NCBI RefSeq assembly: GCF_900163965.1
Contig: NZ_FULE01000031.1
Location: 186,001 to 250,000, forward strand
Length of the DNA stretch: 64,000 nt
From: Vibrio ruber DSM 16370
GTDB taxonomy: Bacteria > Pseudomonadota > Gammaproteobacteria > Enterobacterales > Vibrionaceae
Direction: 5' to 3'
The position numbers and the translations under genes were made by a program. Under the pieces are notes generated by a model. It made no database searches, was not told the origin of the DNA, and saw only the letters and a program-made list of their open reading frames with translations. This document shows positions 22,328-32,982 of the stretch, one piece after another. Each line of letters begins with the position of its first letter. The stretch's first letter is position 1.

Positions 22328-22357
22328 AAAAGGGTGAGGTTTCCTCACCCTTTTTTC
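22328..22357 (+). terminator. groESL terminator
   Basis: A GGGTGAGG / CCTCACCC stem with a TTT loop is followed by TTTTTT. Confidence 0.9.
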
Positions 22358-22412
22358 ATTTTTACAGTGGCTGGTATAGGATGTTGATCTTCTTTCTGAC
22401 AATGGTGTGGAT

Positions 22413-23861
22413 ATGTTAATTCAAGGATTAAGTTATGCGAATGCGACGGAACAGCTGAATATTTCTCACTGGGCGCTACAGCCCTCACAGCATTGGGGGG
22501 TATTTATTGCTCATGCGCAGAGTAGTGAACTTCTAGTACGCCTGTTTTCCGGTACGCTGGCAGAAAGTGAGCAGGCTATCGAGGGCAAACCGCAACGGGT
22601 TGGTTTGGTTTCTTTGTCAGAGCAACAGCGGTTACTGGATGATGAAATTGCCAAAGATGAAACCGACTTTCAGGACCATATTGATTATGGCTCTACGGTT
22701 GAAGCGCTGTTAAAGGAAGCCGGATGCACCACAGATGAATTAGCCTCTTTGCTTGAACTGACCGATTTGACCTATTTGAAAGCTCGGGGATTTCGTCAGC
22801 TATCCACCGGCGAGACCCGGCGTTTAATGCTCGCCCGAGCCTTAGCCGGAAAACCAGAACTCCTGATTTTGCATGAACCTTATTCCGGATTAGATACAGC
22901 GCATCGTCATCAGCTAACCGATTGTCTCAATCAACTGGCCAGTGACATGCAATTGATTGTGATTACTTCAAGGGAAGATGAGCTCCCTCAGTGTCTCACC
23001 CATATCGCTTTGTTTGATGATAAGCAGTTGACCCAAACCATGACGATTGAACAGTGGCAACAGCATCCGATTTTAGAACAACTCGCAGCACTGACTGAGA
23101 CGAAACAAGAAGCGTGGCTGGCGTTGAGTCAGCAATATGTCCCAGACACTATGATGCCGAATCCGCGAGTGGTGATGAATCAAGTCAAGGTTGAATATAC
23201 CGACGCTCTGATTTTTCAGGATCTTTCGTGGCAGATTCAAGCCGGGCAGCATTGGCAGATTCGCGGTCCGAACGGATGTGGTAAAAGTACCTTACTCGGC
23301 CTGATTTTGGGCGATCATCCTCAGTGTTACTGTAACGATATTACGGTGTTGGGGATGCGTCGCGGCAGTGGTGAGAGTATCTGGGATATTAAACGCCATA
23401 TTGGTGTCGTGTCTTCTGCTTTGCATCTGCAATACCGAGTGAACTGTTCTGTTTTGGATGTGTTGCTATCGGGGTTCTTTGACTCAATTGGTCTTTATGA
23501 AAAACCCTCGGCTAAGCAAGTGCAGATGGCCCGACATTGGTTAGATGTGCTGGAAATGAGTGATTATGAAAAACATACATTCAGGCAACTGGATTATGGT
23601 CAGCAGCGATTACTGTTAATCGTTCGAGCGTTAATCAAACAGCCGGCATTACTGATTCTGGACGAACCCTATCAGGGGTTGGACTACCTAAACCGTCGTT
23701 TGGTGATGACCGTGCTTAACCGTCTGGCTGAATTGAATATAACGCAGTTATTATATGTTTCGCATTACGAGGAAGATCGGCTTGCTGCGATCCGTAATTA
23801 TGTTGATTTTGTCGCAGATCCGGATGGTGGCTACCGAGTCGGTATTTCGGAGGAAGCGTAA
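22413..23861 (+). CDS. modF: ModF-like tandem ABC ATPase (first ATPase domain degenerate)
   Basis: A 482-residue protein with two fused ABC ATPase domains and no membrane part, resembling E. coli ModF/PhrA in length and in the second half (GESIWDIKRHIGVVSSALHL). Domain 2 has Walker A GPNGCGKST, LDYGQQRL and Walker B LLILDEP. Domain 1 has lost the Walker A glycines and lysine (AHAQSSELL in its place), and its Walker B reads LLILHEP, but the LSTGETRRL signature remains. It follows groESL past a terminator; the start at 22413 is preferred over GTG 22407. The biological role of ModF is poorly defined. Confidence 0.82.
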   Translation: MLIQGLSYANATEQLNISHWALQPSQHWGVFIAHAQSSELLVRLFSGTLAESEQAIEGKPQRVGLVSLSEQQRLLDDEIAKDETDFQDHIDYGSTVEALLKEAGCTTDELASLLELTDLTYLKARGFRQLSTGETRRLMLARALAGKPELLILHEPYSGLDTAHRHQLTDCLNQLASDMQLIVITSREDELPQCLTHIALFDDKQLTQTMTIEQWQQHPILEQLAALTETKQEAWLALSQQYVPDTMMPNPRVVMNQVKVEYTDALIFQDLSWQIQAGQHWQIRGPNGCGKSTLLGLILGDHPQCYCNDITVLGMRRGSGESIWDIKRHIGVVSSALHLQYRVNCSVLDVLLSGFFDSIGLYEKPSAKQVQMARHWLDVLEMSDYEKHTFRQLDYGQQRLLLIVRALIKQPALLILDEPYQGLDYLNRRLVMTVLNRLAELNITQLLYVSHYEEDRLAAIRNYVDFVADPDGGYRVGISEEA

Positions 23862-23896
23862 CTTCCTCCGGATCGTATCTTTCTCTAAGTTTCCGG

Positions 23897-24919
23897 TTAT
23901 TCCAGATGTAAATCCAGTGGTGTCTTACTGCTGCGTCCGCCGATTTCCCGGGTCAGTCTGGGGACGAGATAACCGGATACTCGTTCAATCACACCAGCCA
24001 TAATGGTTTTTGCTGCTTCATCTGAGACAAAGAAGTGTGCTGCCCCCTGAACCTTATCCAGAACATGCAGATAGTAGGGAAGAATGCTCGCCTGAAACAG
24101 CGCTTCACTCAGTTTGACCTGAGCGTCTACCGAGTCATTGATTCCCTTGAGTAGTACCGCCTGATTGAGCAAAGTGACTCCCGCCTGACGCAGAGACATC
24201 ATCGCCTGACGAAGTGATGCATTGATTTCATTGGCATGATTGATATGAGAGACAAAAACGACCTGTAAACGGGTTTGAGCGAGTAAATCCGTGAGTGCCG
24301 GGGTGATTCGCTCTGGAATTACGACGGGTAAGCGGGAGTGAAACCGCAGTGTCTGAACATGTGGGATTAAAGCAATCTGCTCGATGAGCCAACGGAGTTC
24401 ATGATCTTTTGCCATGAGTGGATCGCCACCGGACAGAATCACTTCGTTCAATTCAGGATGTTGTGCGATGTAAGTTAAGTTTTCCTGCCAGATGGCTTTA
24501 TTGCCCTTATTGTCCTGATAGGGAAAATGGCGGCGAAAACAGTAGCGACAGTTGATGGCACATGCGCCTTTTAAAATCAGCAGTACCCGATTGTGATATT
24601 TGTGCAACAGCCCCGGATGTTGATTGTTTTGTTCTGCCAACGGATCAGTTGAAAATCCGGGCAGGACTTCAAACTCCTGACTGAGTGGTAGCACTTGACG
24701 TAACAATGGATCAAATGGATTGCCTTTTTCCATACGCTCGACAAAGCTCAGCGGTACCCGTTGTGCGAAAAGTTTTCTGGCTTTAAATCCTTGCAGCCAA
24801 GGTGTGGGATCAATTTCCAGATATCTGAGTAGTTGCTCTGGATCTGAGATCGCATTCGCAAGTTGTTTGAGCCAGTTTTGCTCAACAGATTCAATTTTTC
24901 GGGTTATTATGTGCGACAT
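23897..24919 (-). CDS. epmB: EF-P (R)-beta-lysylation 2,3-aminomutase EpmB
   Basis: Radical SAM/PLP enzyme that converts lysine to (R)-beta-lysine for EF-P modification. The Cx3Cx2C iron-sulfur motif is CAINCRYC. VILSGGDPLMAKD is typical of the lysine-2,3-aminomutase family. From ATG 24917-24919 (MSHIITRKIE) it has 340 residues; the longer upstream frame runs into efp and is discarded. It is divergent from efp by only 34 bp, the classical arrangement. Confidence 0.94.
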   Translation of the reverse strand: MSHIITRKIESVEQNWLKQLANAISDPEQLLRYLEIDPTPWLQGFKARKLFAQRVPLSFVERMEKGNPFDPLLRQVLPLSQEFEVLPGFSTDPLAEQNNQHPGLLHKYHNRVLLILKGACAINCRYCFRRHFPYQDNKGNKAIWQENLTYIAQHPELNEVILSGGDPLMAKDHELRWLIEQIALIPHVQTLRFHSRLPVVIPERITPALTDLLAQTRLQVVFVSHINHANEINASLRQAMMSLRQAGVTLLNQAVLLKGINDSVDAQVKLSEALFQASILPYYLHVLDKVQGAAHFFVSDEAAKTIMAGVIERVSGYLVPRLTREIGGRSSKTPLDLHLE

Positions 24920-24953
24920 TGAATTTAACTCGAAGTATAAGTAAGAGGAAATA

Positions 24954-25520
24954 ATGGCTACTGTTAGCACGAATGAATTTAAAGGCGGTCTGAAGATTAT
25001 GATCGATAATGAGCCTTGTGTCATTCTCGAAAACGAGTATGTAAAACCAGGCAAAGGTCAGGCATTTAATCGCGTTAAAATCCGTAAATTGCTTTCCGGC
25101 AAAGTGTTGGAAAAAACCTTTAAGTCCGGAGACTCCGCAGAAGTCGCAGATGTCATGGATCTCGATCTGGATTATCTTTATTCCGACGGCGAATTCTATC
25201 ATTTTATGAATAGAGAAACATTCGAACAAGTTGCTGCTGATGCAAAAGCTGTCGGTGACAATGCGAAATGGTTGGTTGAAAATAACGCATGTATGCTGAC
25301 ACTATGGAATGGCAATCCAATCGCTGTCGCGCCACCTAACTTTGTTGAACTGGAAGTGACTGAAACTGATCCGGGTCTGAAAGGTGATACTCAGGGAACC
25401 GGCGGCAAACCTGCGACATTATCGACCGGTGCAGTAGTTCGTGTACCGCTGTTTATTCAGATTGGTGAAGTCATCAAAGTTGACACGCGCACTGCTGAAT
25501 ATGTCAGCCGCGTGAAGTAA
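24954..25520 (+). CDS. efp: Translation elongation factor P
   Basis: Relieves ribosome stalling at polyproline stretches. It has 188 residues in three domains. The modified lysine is Lys34 in the [11 protein letters not shown] loop, the site of beta-lysylation by EpmA with EpmB. An AAGAGGAAAT ribosome site precedes the ATG. It is monocistronic with its own terminator. All three core components of the modification path lie within about 8 kb here. Confidence 0.97.
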   Translation: MATVSTNEFKGGLKIMIDNEPCVILENEYVKPGKGQAFNRVKIRKLLSGKVLEKTFKSGDSAEVADVMDLDLDYLYSDGEFYHFMNRETFEQVAADAKAVGDNAKWLVENNACMLTLWNGNPIAVAPPNFVELEVTETDPGLKGDTQGTGGKPATLSTGAVVRVPLFIQIGEVIKVDTRTAEYVSRVK

Positions 25521-25549
25521 TTCTTCCCTCCCTATCTTTCTTGATATGA

Positions 25550-25580
25550 GAGCGCCTTCAGCGGAGGCGCTCTTATTTTT
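25550..25580 (+). terminator. efp terminator
   Basis: A GAGCGCCT / AGGCGCTC stem is followed by TTATTTTT. Confidence 0.85.
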
Positions 25581-25795
25581 ACCTTGCCAGATGCCCTTTC
25601 TGTTATTCATCTCATTGCTTATTTATATTTGTTATTTCTATCATTAGAGAAATGATATTCATTTATTTTATTATCATTTTTCACTATATTACGTGCTGCT
25701 TGAAAATCGGGATTGATAATTTTCAGCGATGGATTCGATGACATCGTCGCAATCTATTTTCATTTTATGGGTTTGATTCAATATTGGATAAGAAA

Positions 25796-27184
25796 ATGCA
25801 GTTTGATGCTAACAATAAACGTCAGTTATTACGTAAGGGCTTGAAGGCCGCAGTGTATGGTTTACCTGTTTTGGTTGTGGGATTAACCATTAATAGCGCC
25901 TTCTTAATGACGGATGCCGGGTACACCTATGTTCACCAGAATAATATCACGGGTCAGTTAGATGTATTTACTGAGCCGGGCTTTCATTTTCGAATGCCCT
26001 TTTTGTCAAAAATAACGCAGTATGATCAGGTGATTACGGTTTCTTTTGGCAATAATACCGGGGAAGATTTCTATCAAAAGCTTGATTCAATTCAAGTGCG
26101 ATTTGCGGATACTTATATTGGTAAAGTGCCCGTTACATTTCGTTTCAAGCTCAGTTCTGACCCGGAAGCGGTCAAAAAAATGCATCGAGAGTTTCGGAAT
26201 AATAAAAATGTCATTGATGCACTATTGGTGAAAAATGCGCGAAATGTGACCGTTATTACCGCGACTCAATATACGGGCGAAGAGTTCTTCCAAGGTGGAC
26301 TCAATCAATTTAAATCAAAGCTTGAAGATCAGTTACGTGAAGGTATTTATTTGACGGAACGAAAACAAGTTGAAGTTGAAGAAATGGATTTAGCGCCGAT
26401 TGGTATCAATCAATCCAACTCACATAAATTACAGAAAACACAACAACTTGTTTGGAAAACAGTACCCGTGACGGATGACGCTGGTATGCCGGTTCGACAA
26501 TATAACCCATTACAACAATACGGGATTCAGGTGACGCAGGTGACTATCGGCGACCCATTGCCAGAAAAACAGCTTGATCAACTGTTGGCGGATAAAAAGC
26601 GCTTGGTGGCAGATAGAATCCGTGCCATCCAAGAGCAGGAAACTTCAAAAGCACAGGCAGAAACGGAACAATTACGTAAAGAAATTCAACGCACACGTGA
26701 AGTTCAGGATGCGCAACGCAGTAAAGAGCTTGCAATCATTGCTCAACAACAAGCGGTGGCTGTGGCCCAGCAAATTGCCGAGCGTGAAATCGTTGAAGTT
26801 GAGAAGACCAAACGTTTAGCTGAAGTGGATAAAGAAAAAGAACTTGCGATTGCGCAGGCGAACCTGTCGATTCAAAAAGCCAATGCGTTATCGGCTGAAT
26901 TTGAAGCAAAAGCGATTATCGCAAAAGGGCAGGCAGAAGCTGAAGTGTTGAAAGCTAAATATGCCGCTTTAGGTGCAAACCGTGAGGTTTATCTGGCTGA
27001 ATTACATCGAGATGTTGCAAACGTACTTTATAACAATTTGAAAAACTTCAAAGTTCAAATGCCTGAAAACTATATTGGTGGCGGACGAGAGGATGGTTTG
27101 AAAACCAATTTAGATGTGTTAACCGCGTTTGGTGCTTTAGGTGTGATGGATCAAGCTAAAAACGCCCAAACGAATAAAAAATAG
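25796..27184 (+). CDS. SPFH/Band 7 domain membrane protein
   Basis: A 462-residue protein with a single N-terminal membrane segment (about residues 20-40, GLPVLVVGLTINSAFLM), then an SPFH (stomatin/prohibitin) domain (about 45-240) and a long coiled coil rich in Gln, Glu, Lys and Ala (about 250-400; QEQETSKAQAETEQLRKEIQ). Such proteins form membrane scaffolds or rings. The gene is isolated between efp and frd, with AT-rich upstream DNA. A TTG start at 25784 is possible; ATG 25796 is chosen. No partner such as an NfeD or FtsH gene is adjacent. Exact role unknown. Confidence 0.82.
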   Translation: MQFDANNKRQLLRKGLKAAVYGLPVLVVGLTINSAFLMTDAGYTYVHQNNITGQLDVFTEPGFHFRMPFLSKITQYDQVITVSFGNNTGEDFYQKLDSIQVRFADTYIGKVPVTFRFKLSSDPEAVKKMHREFRNNKNVIDALLVKNARNVTVITATQYTGEEFFQGGLNQFKSKLEDQLREGIYLTERKQVEVEEMDLAPIGINQSNSHKLQKTQQLVWKTVPVTDDAGMPVRQYNPLQQYGIQVTQVTIGDPLPEKQLDQLLADKKRLVADRIRAIQEQETSKAQAETEQLRKEIQRTREVQDAQRSKELAIIAQQQAVAVAQQIAEREIVEVEKTKRLAEVDKEKELAIAQANLSIQKANALSAEFEAKAIIAKGQAEAEVLKAKYAALGANREVYLAELHRDVANVLYNNLKNFKVQMPENYIGGGREDGLKTNLDVLTAFGALGVMDQAKNAQTNKK

Positions 27185-27245
27185 AATTTTCTGTTCCTCA
27201 TAGTGCGTTTCTTGAGTAAAGAAACCGTCACTTTACGCAAAACGT

Positions 27246-27278
27246 AAAAAAGCTGAACCGTACGGTTCAGCTTTTTGT
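27246..27278. terminator. Bidirectional terminator between the SPFH gene and frdD
   Basis: A fully palindromic AGCTGAACCG/TACGGTTCAGCT stem is flanked by AAAAA and TTTTT. It serves the two convergent genes. Confidence 0.85.
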
Positions 27279-27303
27279 TTTCATCACAAGATAATGTCAG
27301 CGA

Positions 27304-27666
27304 TTAAATCATAAAGATAAAAATCACAGACAGCGCCGTAATGATGCTAGCAATGCCATAACAAGCGATTTTGCCCGCGACACCGGTATGGATTTTCAGG
27401 TCATGCATCCCGTGGTGAACACGGTGCATGGCGTGCCACATTGGAAGGGCAATCGTGGCAATCACAAACAGTGCGCCAATAATGTTGGTCGCAAAGCCAG
27501 CAACACGGTCATAGCTCAGCGCGTCTGCATCAAGCATACCCAGCGGCCCCATAATCCCCAGTACCAAAATGGTGATTGGGGTAATCATGGCAAACCATGT
27601 CCCACCGGCACCGAACAGGCCCCACCAGATTGGTTCGTCTGAACGTTTTGGATTTTGATTAATCAC
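27304..27666 (-). CDS. frdD: Fumarate reductase membrane subunit D
   Basis: Membrane anchor subunit, 120 residues with three hydrophobic helices, which with FrdC binds the quinone. The start is GTG 27664-27666 ([19 protein letters not shown]), placed just after AAGGAGG that overlaps the frdC stop. This length matches the 119-residue E. coli subunit. It is last in frdABCD. Confidence 0.93.
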   Translation of the reverse strand: MINQNPKRSDEPIWWGLFGAGGTWFAMITPITILVLGIMGPLGMLDADALSYDRVAGFATNIIGALFVIATIALPMWHAMHRVHHGMHDLKIHTGVAGKIACYGIASIITALSVIFIFMI

Positions 27667-27676
27667 GCGTGCCTCC

Positions 27677-28060
27677 TTAAACGATGATGAGCACAAAAAC
27701 AGAAATCACGGCAACAGCAACCCATTGGCTCAGCACGATAATTTTCTTATCAATCAGCTTGCCTTTCAGGCGCATGGGTACCACTTGTGGCATCATGCCG
27801 AAGAACGTATGGGCATGGAACAGGCTGGCGATGAGCGCTACGATGTTGATCGCAATGACCAACGGATTCGCCATAAAGTTCAGCCAGGATTGCCATGCCT
27901 CCGGTCCTTTCACCAGACATCCCAACCCGACGGTGAGGAATAAGGTAAACAGGATTAAAGGAAGCACGGTTGCCTCACGGATCATATAAAAGCGATAGAA
28001 CGGATGACTTTTCCACCATGTCCGCTTCATTTCTCTTACATAGGGCTTACGATTACTCAT
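27677..28060 (-). CDS. frdC: Fumarate reductase membrane subunit C
   Basis: Membrane anchor, 127 residues with three transmembrane helices; starts [26 protein letters not shown], the typical amphipathic N-terminus. It lies 3 bp after frdB and is coupled to frdD. It carries electrons from menaquinol to the FrdAB catalytic part. Confidence 0.94.
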   Translation of the reverse strand: MSNRKPYVREMKRTWWKSHPFYRFYMIREATVLPLILFTLFLTVGLGCLVKGPEAWQSWLNFMANPLVIAINIVALIASLFHAHTFFGMMPQVVPMRLKGKLIDKKIIVLSQWVAVAVISVFVLIIV

Positions 28061-28063
28061 CTC

Positions 28064-28804
28064 TTATGCCTCCTGAGGTTTCAACATCGCAATGACAAAG
28101 TCCATCGACGACGCCACTTTTCCTTGGTTGACCGCCGCTGCCGGATCAACACTCTTCGGACAAACCTCAGAGCAGTAGCCGACAAAAGTACAACCCCAGG
28201 CACCATTTTCGCCATTGATCAGTTTCATCCGCTCAGCCTGACCATGGTCACGGCTGTCGAGATTATAGCGATGCGCCAGTGTCAGCGCGGCCGGACCAAT
28301 AAACTCCGGATTCAGACCAAACTGCGGACAGGCGGCATAACACAAACCACAGTTGATACAGCCGGCAAACTGTTTGTACTTTGCCATTTGCTCCGGGGTT
28401 TGCAGGTTGGTGCCGTCTTCCGGTTTGCGGTCGTTACCGATGATGTAAGGTTTGATTGCTTCCAGACGCTCAATAAACGGGGTCATATCGACAATCAAAT
28501 CTTTCTCAATCGGGAAGTTCGCCAGCGGCTCGATTTTGACACCATCCGGGTAGTCGCGCAGGAAGCTTTTACAAGCGAGTTTCGGCACACCGTTGACCAT
28601 CACGCCACAAGAGCCACAAATCGCCATCCGGCAGGACCAGCGATAGGAGAGATTCTTATCCAGATGATCTTTCACATATGAAATCGTGTCGAGGATCGAC
28701 ATGGTTTCATTGAAAGGGACCTCGAAAGACTGTAAGTAAGGTTCCGCATCTTTTTCCGGGTCATAACGCAGAATATCCACTTTTTGCATACGTTGGGTGA
28801 CCAT
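28064..28804 (-). CDS. frdB: Fumarate reductase iron-sulfur subunit
   Basis: A 246-residue electron-transfer subunit. The 2Fe-2S domain contains [15 protein letters not shown] (about residues 58-72). The 4Fe-4S and 3Fe-4S sites use the [12 protein letters not shown] and [12 protein letters not shown] clusters. It sits between frdA and frdC with gaps of 2 and 3 bp, a tight operon. Confidence 0.96.
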   Translation of the reverse strand: MVTQRMQKVDILRYDPEKDAEPYLQSFEVPFNETMSILDTISYVKDHLDKNLSYRWSCRMAICGSCGVMVNGVPKLACKSFLRDYPDGVKIEPLANFPIEKDLIVDMTPFIERLEAIKPYIIGNDRKPEDGTNLQTPEQMAKYKQFAGCINCGLCYAACPQFGLNPEFIGPAALTLAHRYNLDSRDHGQAERMKLINGENGAWGCTFVGYCSEVCPKSVDPAAAVNQGKVASSMDFVIAMLKPQEA

Positions 28805-28806
28805 GA

Positions 28807-30609
28807 TTAATTCTCCTCTGCGCGCTGTTTGGCTTCTTCTGCAGCGGCTTGCTCAGCAGCGGCACCGTAAAGACGAGCTTTCGGTTGTGACTTGGTGATG
28901 GTGACATCACTGTAGTCAATCCGGGGGGCCGCATCTTTTTGATAGAAGGCCAGTGAGTGTTTGAGGAAGTTCACATCGTCACGCTCGGTACAGCCTTCAT
29001 CAAGACGTTGGTGAGCACCACGGGACTCTTTACGGAGAATCGCTGAGTGAACCATCGCTTCAGCAACTTCCAGACTATGACCGATTTCAATCGCGTACAG
29101 CAGGTCGGTATTGAAGACTTTGCCTTTGTCTTTAATGCTGATTTTTTTATAGCGTTCTTTCAGTTCAGCCAGTTTATCAACGGCCTCTTGCATCAGATCT
29201 TCCTGACGGTAGATCCCGCAGCCCGCTTCCATCGCATTGCCCATTTCAGTACGGATATCGGCCCAGTTTTCATCGCCTTCTTGATCCATCAGGGATTGAA
29301 TGTGTTGCTCGACCGCTTTGACCTGCGCTTCAATGGCTTTATCGTTCCAGCCTTTGAATGCTTCAACACGTTTAACCGCATGTTCACCGGCAACTCGACC
29401 AAACACAACTAATTCCGCCAGCGAGTTCGAGCCGAGACGGTTGGCACCGTGCAGACCGACCGAAGAGCATTCACCGACCGCGAATAAGCCTTGGATCCGG
29501 GTTTCGCACTGACCGTTGGTTTCAATCCCGCCCATGGTGTAGTGCACTGTCGGACGGATTGGGATTGGCTCTTTGACCGGATCGACATTGACGTAAGCTT
29601 TGGCCAGCTCACAGATAAATGGCAGACGCTCATGCAGATATTCCGCCCCCAGATGACGCAAGTCTAAATGAACGACATCACCGAGAGGGTGCTTGATGGT
29701 ATTGCCTTTTTGCTGCTCGTGCCAGAACGCCTGAGACACTTTGTCACGCGGGCCGAGCTCCATATATTTGTTTTTCGGCTGACCGACCGGCGTTTCCGGT
29801 CCCATGCCGTAATCTTGCAGATAACGGTAGCCATTTTTATTGACGATAATCCCGCCTTCGCCCCGACACCCTTCGGTCATCAGGATCCCGGTACCGGGCA
29901 GACCGGTCGGGTGATATTGGACAAACTCCATATCGCGTAGCGGTACGCCATGACGATAAGCCATTCCCATACCGTCGCCGGTGACAATGCCGCCATTGGT
30001 ATTACATTGATAAACACGGCCTGCGCCACCGGTTGCCAGAACGACAGATTTTGCTTTAATCGTAACCAGTTCGCCTTCCGCCATATGAATGGCAATCAAA
30101 CCCTGCACTTGACCGTCATCGACCAACAGGTCAACAACGAAGTATTCGTCAAAGCGTTTGATTTGTGGATACTTCATGGATGTTTGAAACAGGGTATGCA
30201 GCATATGAAAACCGGTTTTGTCTGCGGCAAACCAGGTTCTCTCGACTTTCATCCCTCCGAAACGGCGGACATTAACCTCACCATTTTCTTTCCGGCTCCA
30301 GGGGCAGCCCCATTGCTCCATCTGGATCATTTCCCGGGTTGAGTTTTCAACGAAATACTCCACGACATCCTGTTCACAAAGCCAGTCCCCACCACCGACA
30401 GTGTCGTTGAAATGGTTATCTAAGCTATCCTCATCCTTGATAACTGCTGCGGAGCCTCCTTCTGCGGCAACCGTATGTGAGCGCATAGGATATACTTTTG
30501 AAATCAGAGCCACCTGTAAATCAGGATTGGCTTCTGCTGCAGCAATCGCAGTACGAAGACCGGCACCACCAGCGCCGATGACTGCGATATCTGTGGTAAG
30601 TGTTTGCAC
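28807..30609 (-). CDS. frdA: Fumarate reductase flavoprotein subunit
   Basis: Catalytic subunit that reduces fumarate to succinate in anaerobic respiration. The start is GTG 30607-30609 ([17 protein letters not shown]) behind a GGAGGA ribosome site, giving 600 residues, close to E. coli FrdA. The FAD-binding GxGxxG is at residues 12-17. SHTVAAEGG contains the histidine that covalently binds FAD in this family. The long upstream region holds the promoter and a candidate CRP site. Confidence 0.96.
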   Translation of the reverse strand: MQTLTTDIAVIGAGGAGLRTAIAAAEANPDLQVALISKVYPMRSHTVAAEGGSAAVIKDEDSLDNHFNDTVGGGDWLCEQDVVEYFVENSTREMIQMEQWGCPWSRKENGEVNVRRFGGMKVERTWFAADKTGFHMLHTLFQTSMKYPQIKRFDEYFVVDLLVDDGQVQGLIAIHMAEGELVTIKAKSVVLATGGAGRVYQCNTNGGIVTGDGMGMAYRHGVPLRDMEFVQYHPTGLPGTGILMTEGCRGEGGIIVNKNGYRYLQDYGMGPETPVGQPKNKYMELGPRDKVSQAFWHEQQKGNTIKHPLGDVVHLDLRHLGAEYLHERLPFICELAKAYVNVDPVKEPIPIRPTVHYTMGGIETNGQCETRIQGLFAVGECSSVGLHGANRLGSNSLAELVVFGRVAGEHAVKRVEAFKGWNDKAIEAQVKAVEQHIQSLMDQEGDENWADIRTEMGNAMEAGCGIYRQEDLMQEAVDKLAELKERYKKISIKDKGKVFNTDLLYAIEIGHSLEVAEAMVHSAILRKESRGAHQRLDEGCTERDDVNFLKHSLAFYQKDAAPRIDYSDVTITKSQPKARLYGAAAEQAAAEEAKQRAEEN

Positions 30610-30772
30610 AGTTATCCTCCAGTGAGTAATTTGCGGGAACCCCCGCTTATTATCTAAAAACATAATGCTTTTAGGGTCTTTTTAGTCTAATTGAAGTCAT
30701 GTGCTGAAAAAATTGATTTCGTTAGGTTTTTAATCGAATATCATGCTTTATTATCGATATAATTATCCCATG

Positions 30773-30788
30773 TGTGATTGCTTTCACG
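30773..30788. promoter_or_regulatory. Candidate CRP site between frdA and epmA
   Basis: TGTGATTGCTTTCACG matches TGTGA-N6-TCACA at nine of ten conserved bases. It lies 164-179 bp before frdA and 58 bp before epmA. CRP control of either gene is inference. Confidence 0.5.
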
Positions 30789-30845
30789 TTTTACATTTGA
30801 TGGCATATCTCAATGGGATTTTATGATGTAAGGGACCCACTTTTT

Positions 30846-31823
30846 ATGGCGAATCACCTATCTTGGAAACCTACGATTTCAATGTTTCACCTGCGTGAAC
30901 GAGCCCGATTTATCAATGCGATCCGCCATTTTTTGACGGAAAGAGGCGTTTTGGAAGTGGAAACCCCGTCGATGAGTCTGGCGACGGTGACGGACGTTCA
31001 TTTGCAAACCTTTAAAAGTCAGTTCTTCGGACCTGATTTTGCCTCTGGTCGTGATGTTTATCTCATGACTAGCCCTGAGTTTCATATGAAGCGTCTGCTT
31101 GCTGCAGGTTCCGGTTCGATTTTCCAGTTGTGTAAAGCATTCAGGAATGAAGAGAGTGGTCGTCATCACAACCCTGAATTTACTTTGTTGGAATGGTATC
31201 GGGTCGGGTTCGATCACCACCAGTTGATGGATGAGATGGATGATTTGCTGCAAGGTATCCTGGTGTGTCCGCCCGCCCAACGGATCACTTATCAGCAGGT
31301 GTTTGCCGAGCATGTCGGCGTCTGCCCTCTATCCGGTGAGATGGAGGAACTGCGCATGAAGGCACAGCACTTTGGTTTTGCTGACATTGCTGAGCATGAA
31401 CAGGATCGGGACACGCTACTACAACTCTTGTTTAGTATGGTCGTGGAGCCGGCGATTGGGCAGACGGCGCCGGTATTTGTCTATGATTTTCCCGCCTCTC
31501 AGGCGGCTCTTGCCCGTGTGAGTGCTGATGATCTCCGGGTCGCTGAGCGGTTTGAAGTCTATTTTAAAGGGATTGAGCTGGCGAACGGTTTTCATGAACT
31601 TGATGATCCGCACGAACAGTTACGCCGTTTTGAAGCCGATAATGAGCAAAGATTACAGATGGGGCTGGCACCACAACCCATTGATTATCATCTGATTCAG
31701 GCACTTGAGGCCGGTTTGCCACATTGTGCCGGTGTTGCGCTGGGTGTTGATCGGTTAGTGATGCTGGCACTTCGTCAGTCTCATATACAGGACGTCATTG
31801 CGTTTCCTTTTCCGAATGCTTAA
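30846..31823 (+). CDS. epmA: EF-P lysyltransferase EpmA (PoxA/GenX)
   Basis: A truncated class II lysyl-tRNA-synthetase paralogue that attaches (R)-beta-lysine to Lys34 of EF-P. Motif 2-like [21 protein letters not shown] and motif 3-like [12 protein letters not shown] are present; the tRNA anticodon-binding domain is absent. It has 325 residues from ATG 30846 ([20 protein letters not shown]). A start at 30813 is possible but extends past the usual N-terminus. It is divergent from frdABCD, a conserved neighbourhood. Confidence 0.93.
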   Translation: MANHLSWKPTISMFHLRERARFINAIRHFLTERGVLEVETPSMSLATVTDVHLQTFKSQFFGPDFASGRDVYLMTSPEFHMKRLLAAGSGSIFQLCKAFRNEESGRHHNPEFTLLEWYRVGFDHHQLMDEMDDLLQGILVCPPAQRITYQQVFAEHVGVCPLSGEMEELRMKAQHFGFADIAEHEQDRDTLLQLLFSMVVEPAIGQTAPVFVYDFPASQAALARVSADDLRVAERFEVYFKGIELANGFHELDDPHEQLRRFEADNEQRLQMGLAPQPIDYHLIQALEAGLPHCAGVALGVDRLVMLALRQSHIQDVIAFPFPNA

Positions 31824-32014
31824 GAAGGGCCGAAAGTCTCGAAGGCCGGACAGTGCTTTGATACTGACTCGGCCTTTAAAACAAATCTGCATGAGTGATT
31901 CCTGACAGGTAAAGTTTATCGCTCTTGCGGTTTATGATGTGAATCACTCGCGTCTTCGGAATAACATCGTTATACTCCCAATCTGTTTTTGAACTGCAAT
32001 ATAAGAGACAGGAC

Positions 32015-32449
32015 ATGCAGGAGTATATTGAGTTTTTCCAGCAGAATATGATTCTTTCGCTGGCTTGGGTAGGTATCTTAGTTGCACTTATCCTGAATAT
32101 TTTTAAATCATCCACTGCTAAATACCAGACTATCTCGGTGAACGAGTTAACACATCTGATCAATAAAGAAGATGGTATTGTGGTTGATATCCGTTCTAAT
32201 GAAGAATTCAGACAAGGGCATATCACTGATGCAGTGAATTTGTTACCTTCAGAAATTAAGTCCGGATCTTATGGTTCTCTTGAAAACCGTAAATCCACCC
32301 CCATCATTGTCGTATGTAAAACAGGACAAACTGCACAGGAGAGTGCCACGTTGTTGGCCAAAGCTGGTTTTGAAAAGGTGAGCCTATTGAAAAATGGTCT
32401 TGTTGCCTGGAATGAAGCCAATCTTCCTCTTGTTCGTGGTAAAAAATAG
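32015..32449 (+). CDS. Membrane-anchored rhodanese-like protein (YibN-like)
   Basis: A 144-residue protein with one N-terminal membrane helix (about residues 13-32) and a rhodanese domain (about 45-140). The active-site loop is VVCKTGQTAQES, with the catalytic cysteine near 105. It likely transfers sulfane sulfur or binds persulfide at the inner membrane. It precedes secB-gpsA-cysE as in enterics, but without grxC between. Confidence 0.88.
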   Translation: MQEYIEFFQQNMILSLAWVGILVALILNIFKSSTAKYQTISVNELTHLINKEDGIVVDIRSNEEFRQGHITDAVNLLPSEIKSGSYGSLENRKSTPIIVVCKTGQTAQESATLLAKAGFEKVSLLKNGLVAWNEANLPLVRGKK

Positions 32450-32505
32450 TACAATCCTCAAGGAATGACATTCTTTGGTGATTTTGAATCAATAAGGAAA
32501 ATATC

Positions 32506-32982
32506 ATGTCTGAAGCAGCGCAACAGCAAGAACCGCAGCAGAACTTTGCCATCCAGCGCATCTATTTGAAAGATGTCTCTTTTGAAGCACCTAACTCTCC
32601 GGTTATATTCCAGAAAGACTGGAATCCGAACGTCAATTTGGATCTTGATACGCAAAACAGAGAACTGGGTGAAGGCATCTATGAAGTCATTTTGCGTCTG
32701 ACTGTGACCGTGAAGAATGAAGATGACACTGCATTTTTATGTGAAGTTCAGCAAGCCGGAATTTTCTCTGCTGAGCAGATGGAGCCCGGTCAACTGGCGC
32801 ATTGTTTAGGTGCATTCTGCCCGAATATTCTTTTCCCTTATGCACGTGAAACCATCTCTAGCCTTGTTGTGAAGGGAACATTCCCACAACTGAATCTGGC
32901 TCCGGTTAATTTTGATGCACTGTTTATGAACTATTTACAACAGCAAGCATCTCAGGAAGCTCAGCCAGAGAATGCTTCTTAA
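32506..32982 (+). CDS. secB: Protein-export chaperone SecB
   Basis: Cytosolic tetrameric chaperone delivering preproteins to SecA, 158 residues. [17 protein letters not shown], the CEVQQAGIF stretch and [12 protein letters not shown] are family hallmarks. It starts after AAGGAAAAT. gpsA follows 167 bp downstream. Confidence 0.96.
   Translation: MSEAAQQQEPQQNFAIQRIYLKDVSFEAPNSPVIFQKDWNPNVNLDLDTQNRELGEGIYEVILRLTVTVKNEDDTAFLCEVQQAGIFSAEQMEPGQLAHCLGAFCPNILFPYARETISSLVVKGTFPQLNLAPVNFDALFMNYLQQQASQEAQPENAS

Noticed and set aside
28004..28681. 225-residue frame opposite frdB
   Set aside because: Shadow of the strongly supported frdB gene; no independent evidence.
30691..30745. FNR-like site before frdA
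   Set aside because: TTGAT-like half-sites lack a correctly spaced ATCAA partner.
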